Positions 7,013 through 7,132 of a stretch of 7,132 nt of DNA are shown piece after piece. Position 1 is the stretch's first letter. The number at the start of each line of letters is the position of its first letter. The translations under genes were made by a program, and so were the position numbers. Below the pieces are notes generated by a model that did no database searches, was not told the DNA's origin, and worked only from the letters and a program-made list of their open reading frames with translations. Source of the DNA: Vulcanimicrobiota bacterium (GTDB lineage Bacteria > Vulcanimicrobiota > Vulcanimicrobiia > Vulcanimicrobiales > Vulcanimicrobiaceae); assembly GCA_027306845.1 (NCBI GenBank), contig DAHUYY010000099.1:1-7132 (forward strand), given 5' to 3'.

Positions 7013-7132
7013 TATCGCCGGCGACGCCACCGACGCGTCGTCGAGCCTGCGCTGCCTGTCCTGCGCGACCGTGCCAAAACGCGCCGAGCGCTCCGGCAGT
7101 AAACGGGGTGCAACCACGCGCGAGCAACGCGC
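6981..7132 (-). CDS. Probable ADP/ATP-dependent NAD(P)H-hydrate dehydratase, C-terminal 49 residues (5' end outside window)
   Basis: Reading the - strand from base 7130 gives 49 codons and a TAA at 6983-6981. The peptide runs ALLARGCTPFTAGALG, then AFWHGRAGQAAQA, and ends GDIIEALGNALP. This is the typical end of the YjeF C-terminal (NnrD, ribokinase-like) domain, where a helix after the GxGD active site reads ALLAQG.xPxxAAxLG, then a VxLHGxAG helix, then (S)DLIxALPxAL. The family dehydrates NADHX and NADPHX, restoring usable cofactor. The GxGD catalytic motif itself is outside the window, as is any N-terminal epimerase domain, so a single-domain NnrD cannot be told from a bifunctional Nnr. 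Another ribokinase-like protein is the main alternative. The gene converges on ligA; the last approximately 10 codons of each share bases 6981-7012 on opposite strands, leaving no room for a spacer terminator. Confidence 0.72.
   Translation of the reverse strand, partial: ALLARGCTPFTAGALGAFWHGRAGQAAQARRRVGGVAGDIIEALGNALP

Noticed and set aside
6380..7117. Long - strand reading frame of 245 codons opposite ligA
   Set aside because: Its peptide has no recognisable family pattern and it lies opposite an intact ligA; such frames are common in GC-rich DNA. The true - strand gene is in another frame at 6981-7132.

Overview
The window is GC-rich bacterial chromosomal DNA that is almost entirely coding. 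Five genes lie head to tail on the + strand, and the 3' end of a sixth gene enters from the right on the - strand. The junctions are 1-nt overlap, 3-nt gap, 4-nt gap and 4-nt overlap, so the five + strand genes look like one transcription unit. The standard genetic code fits all of them. No rRNA, tRNA, CRISPR array, transposase or phage gene is visible, and no stretch longer than a few bases lacks a gene. The sequence does not fix the taxon. The high-GC coding style, TCG/CGA-rich codons and lack of clear Shine-Dalgarno sites would suit a little-cultivated phylum such as Eremiobacterota, but that is only a guess.

Layout, left to right: the C-terminal part of uvrB (to 929); a HAD-superfamily phosphatase-like gene (929-1660); a complete uvrA (1664-4633); a small VOC/glyoxalase-fold gene (4638-5003); a complete NAD+-dependent DNA ligase gene, ligA (5000-7012); and, on the - strand, the last 49 codons of a probable NAD(P)H-hydrate dehydratase (6981-7132). 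The last gene converges on ligA and overlaps its 3' end by 32 nt. Its start lies outside the window, so it is easily missed.

The theme is nucleotide excision repair. UvrA finds distorted DNA and loads UvrB, UvrC (not in the window) incises, and after resynthesis LigA seals the nick. The HAD and VOC proteins are embedded in this set, with start and stop codons touching their neighbours. They may be house-cleaning or accessory enzymes co-expressed with the repair proteins, but nothing in their sequences proves a DNA-repair role.

I do not see an obviously new system. The points most worth a second look are: the sharp change in third-position GC inside uvrB near position 171; the VOC protein that has lost all four usual metal ligands; the perfect 8-bp hairpin just before the uvrA start; and the tail-to-tail overlap of ligA with the NAD(P)HX dehydratase-like gene.
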